Positions 5,761-7,674 of a DNA stretch of 7,674 nt are shown one piece after another. The notes beneath the pieces are model-generated. The model ran no database searches. It had not been told where the DNA came from and was given only the letters and a program-made list of their open reading frames with translations. The number at the start of each line of letters is the position of its first letter. Within the stretch, counting starts at the first letter, position 1. The position numbers and the translations under genes were made by a program. The DNA is from CAZILN01 sp964540005 (lineage in GTDB: Bacteria; Bacteroidota; Bacteroidia; Bacteroidales; SM23-62), in contig CAZILN010000021.1 in the NCBI GenBank assembly GCA_964540005.1, positions 1 through 7,674 of the forward strand, written 5' to 3'.

Positions 5761-7383
5761 GTGGTTAACATTATTGTAAATAAGCTGTTGTTATTACAGT
5801 CTTTCATTACAGTTCTCATTCTCATATTTACACATGCTCTGGTTTCCGGTCAGAACCATCATGAAAGATACAATGCCATAGATGTACTTGACTACAGCTT
5901 TGAAATCGAGCTGAATGACAGTACCGATATGATATCCGGACTAGCTACCATAAAAATATCATTTAAGAAAAGCCTGGACAGCTTCTTCCTTGATCTGAAG
6001 AAAATAAATGAAACAGGCAAGGGGATGATGGCCGACCGGATTACCGAAGATGATAAGCCTGTTGATTTTACCCACCGGAACGACCAGCTGGTTATCAACA
6101 TTAACACAACTGAAACAGGTGAAACCAGGACCTACATTATCGCATACCATGGTATCCCCGCTGACGGACTGATAATTTCAAAAAATAAGTATGGGGACCG
6201 GTGCTTTTTCGGTGATAACTGGCCCGAAAGGGCGCATAACTGGTTGCCTACAGTAGATCATCCTTCAGATAAGGCATCCCTTGAATTCATAATTACTGTT
6301 CCTTCAGACTACCAGGTGGTAGCCAACGGGAAAAACATTAAAGAAACAAATAAGGAAAACGTGTTCATCTCACACTGGCAGACAGATGTCCCACTGCCCA
6401 CCAAGATTATGGTAATAGCTGTGGCCAGGTTTAGCAGGCAGGATGTCATGTCAGTCTACGATGTACCTCTATCCACATGGGTATATCCACAGAATCGTGA
6501 AGAAGGTTTTAGAGATTTCAGTATTGCCGCTGTGCCACTGGCATTCTTTTCACGGCAAATTGCTCCTTTCCCTTTTTCAAAGCTGGCCAATGTACAGTCA
6601 ACCACAATCTATGGTGGGATGGAAAATGCCAGTTGTATATTTTACCATGAAGATGCTGTCACCGGAGATCAGCAGTTAGAATCTCTTATTGCCCATGAAA
6701 TTGCCCACCAGTGGTTCGGGGATGCTGTATCAGAATTAAACTGGCACCATGTCTGGCTGAGTGAAGGATTTGCAACCTACCTGACCAGTCTGTATTTTGA
6801 AGATCAGTACGGACGAGATTATTTTGTTGATCGAATGAAAAAAGAAAGGGAGCAGGTAATAAAATTTGCAAGCAGGAAGCTCACGCCCATTATTGATACC
6901 AGCATGAGCGTATCGATTGAATTATTAAGCCCGAATACCTATGAAAAAGCTGCCTGGTTCCTTCATATGCTCCGCAGGGAATTAGGGGACGAACTTTTCT
7001 GGGAATGTCTCAGGGAATTTTACCTCAGGTTTGAATACGGAAATGCCCTGACAGAAAATTTCCAGGAAATTGCCGAGTCACTTTCAGGCAAAGATCTTAA
7101 TGGGTTTTTTAAACAATGGCTATATATGGCAGGGCACCCGGTCCTGGCTTTTTCCTGGAGTTATAAACACAATAAGATAGATATTCAGCTGAACCAGGTT
7201 CAGCAGCAATACATTTTCAGATTCCCTCTTGATATAGCGATAAAGTACATTGATGGAACTGTCGAACACCGGACACTGGATATTGGGAAATCCGAAGAAA
7301 CAGTCAGCCTCAACTGCGAAAAAGAAGCCGTTAGTATCATACTTGATCCGGATACCTGGCTGCTGTTTGAAGAAATGAAATGA
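5761..7383 (+). CDS. Secreted M1-family zinc metallopeptidase
   Basis: 540 residues read from GTG 5761, one base after the ATP-grasp stop, so translation is probably coupled. The alternative in-frame TTG at 5788 would cut away the charged start of the signal peptide, while ATG 5756 is out of frame and stops at once. Residues 1-30 are a signal peptide (hydrophobic 9-29, likely cut before Q31). The M1 signature is complete: GGMEN at 285-289 (variant of GAMEN), the zinc site HEIAH at 312-316 with E335 in WLSEGFA, and the likely transition-state tyrosine Y394 in NTYEKAAWF. Residues about 31-230 form the N-terminal beta domain, and 455-540 a small beta C-terminal domain. The long helical domain of aminopeptidase N is missing, giving a short M1 form common in Bacteroidota. 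It should cleave N-terminal residues from peptides in the periplasm or outside. Confidence 0.93.
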   Translation: MVNIIVNKLLLLQSFITVLILIFTHALVSGQNHHERYNAIDVLDYSFEIELNDSTDMISGLATIKISFKKSLDSFFLDLKKINETGKGMMADRITEDDKPVDFTHRNDQLVININTTETGETRTYIIAYHGIPADGLIISKNKYGDRCFFGDNWPERAHNWLPTVDHPSDKASLEFIITVPSDYQVVANGKNIKETNKENVFISHWQTDVPLPTKIMVIAVARFSRQDVMSVYDVPLSTWVYPQNREEGFRDFSIAAVPLAFFSRQIAPFPFSKLANVQSTTIYGGMENASCIFYHEDAVTGDQQLESLIAHEIAHQWFGDAVSELNWHHVWLSEGFATYLTSLYFEDQYGRDYFVDRMKKEREQVIKFASRKLTPIIDTSMSVSIELLSPNTYEKAAWFLHMLRRELGDELFWECLREFYLRFEYGNALTENFQEIAESLSGKDLNGFFKQWLYMAGHPVLAFSWSYKHNKIDIQLNQVQQQYIFRFPLDIAIKYIDGTVEHRTLDIGKSEETVSLNCEKEAVSIILDPDTWLLFEEMK

Positions 7384-7411
7384 TAATAAAAATTTTATTA
7401 AGCATTTTCAA

Positions 7412-7510
7412 ATGAAAGAATTTGAAACCATCTCCACCGAACTCCAGTCACTGATTTCCAGTTGGGAACACAAATTATCTGTCATGCCTGAAGAGCTGCT
7501 CAGCCAGTGA
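7412..7510 (+). pseudogene. N-terminal remnant of a DinB-like protein
   Basis: ATG 7412 to TGA 7508-7510 encodes 32 residues (MKEFETISTELQSLISSWEH and KLSVMPEELLSQ). This resembles the first helix of Bacteroidota DinB-superfamily proteins, which normally continue with a W-S-x-x-E-x-x-G-H-L-I-D motif at about this point. Here the frame stops, and no such motif follows in any frame before the next gene at 7558. I therefore call it a remnant left by a deletion. It could instead be a genuine small protein. The codon use and the AT-rich leader (7384-7411) look normal. Confidence 0.5.
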
Positions 7511-7557
7511 TCATACCTGATTGTTATCCTTCCCTGGTAAACAAAACCTGTCAGACA

Positions 7558-7674
7558 ATGAAACAAAAAAGCTATCGTAAAACCATCTTTAATTGGCTGC
7601 ATCTGTGTCTTGCCGGTCTCCTGATATTCCCCTCCTGTACAAAACAGGAAAAAAATTCAATTCAACCAAATGTC
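7558..7674 (+). CDS. N-terminus of a lipoprotein (partial, runs off the window)
   Basis: ATG 7558 opens a frame that remains open to the last base, giving 39 residues. Residues 1-9 are basic (MKQKSYRKT), residues 10-26 are hydrophobic, and the lipobox IFPSC places the lipidated cysteine at C27. TKQEKNSIQPNV follows. This is a clear lipoprotein signal peptide with no long acidic run after the cysteine, so retention in the periplasm is as likely as surface display. The protein family cannot be identified from this much sequence. Confidence 0.75.
   Translation, partial: MKQKSYRKTIFNWLHLCLAGLLIFPSCTKQEKNSIQPNV

Noticed and set aside
7384..7400. AT-only palindrome TAATAAAA-A-TTTTATTA after the peptidase as a terminator
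   Set aside because: It has no GC pairs, a centre too small for a stable hairpin and no following T-run; it is more likely just AT-rich spacer.

Overview
The window looks like a chromosomal segment of a Bacteroidota bacterium, probably an environmental Bacteroidales/Marinilabiliales-type lineage. The clues are lipoprotein signals followed by acidic residues, promoter elements resembling the Bacteroidota TTTG / TAnnTTTG consensus, AT-rich leaders with few Shine-Dalgarno sites, a DUF1080 protein, and a DinB-type fragment. The lineage is inferred from gene style only; there is no rRNA or other marker.

Layout. Bases 3-152 are the C-terminal end of a probable membrane protein. It overlaps a small winged-helix regulator (136-465). 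A Crp/Fnr-family regulator (471-1166, minus strand) converges on that gene with a 5-nt gap. A 212-nt divergent control region (1167-1378) separates it from a multiheme cytochrome c lipoprotein (1379-2740) and a double-rhodanese lipoprotein (2801-3790), which ends in a strong intrinsic terminator (3813-3847). Next come a secreted DUF1080 protein (3993-4778), an ATP-grasp ligase (4848-5759) and an M1 metallopeptidase (5761-7383); the last two are separated by one base. The right edge holds a 32-residue DinB-like N-terminal remnant (7412-7510) and the start of another lipoprotein (7558 to the edge).

Most interesting unit. The Crp/Fnr gene, divergent control region, cytochrome and double rhodanese look like one regulated module. 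The cytochrome has nine CxxCH sites plus a CX4CH and a CX3CH site. The rhodanese protein has two domains that both keep the active-site cysteine in an identical CYTGQT loop. Both proteins carry lipobox cysteines followed by Asp-rich stretches, which suggests export to the outer membrane and possibly to the cell surface. A sulfur-linked or extracellular electron-transfer role is a reasonable hypothesis, but the sequence does not prove it.

The divergent control region is unusually structured. It has an 18-bp TGA-N6-TCA dyad placed about 40 bp upstream of a predicted start site for the Crp/Fnr gene, a 10-bp-phased direct repeat of CAGATCAG, a 12-bp palindrome over the Crp/Fnr start codon, and an exact 12-bp direct repeat close to the start codons of the two divergent genes. 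No tRNA, rRNA, CRISPR array, insertion sequence or replication origin was seen.
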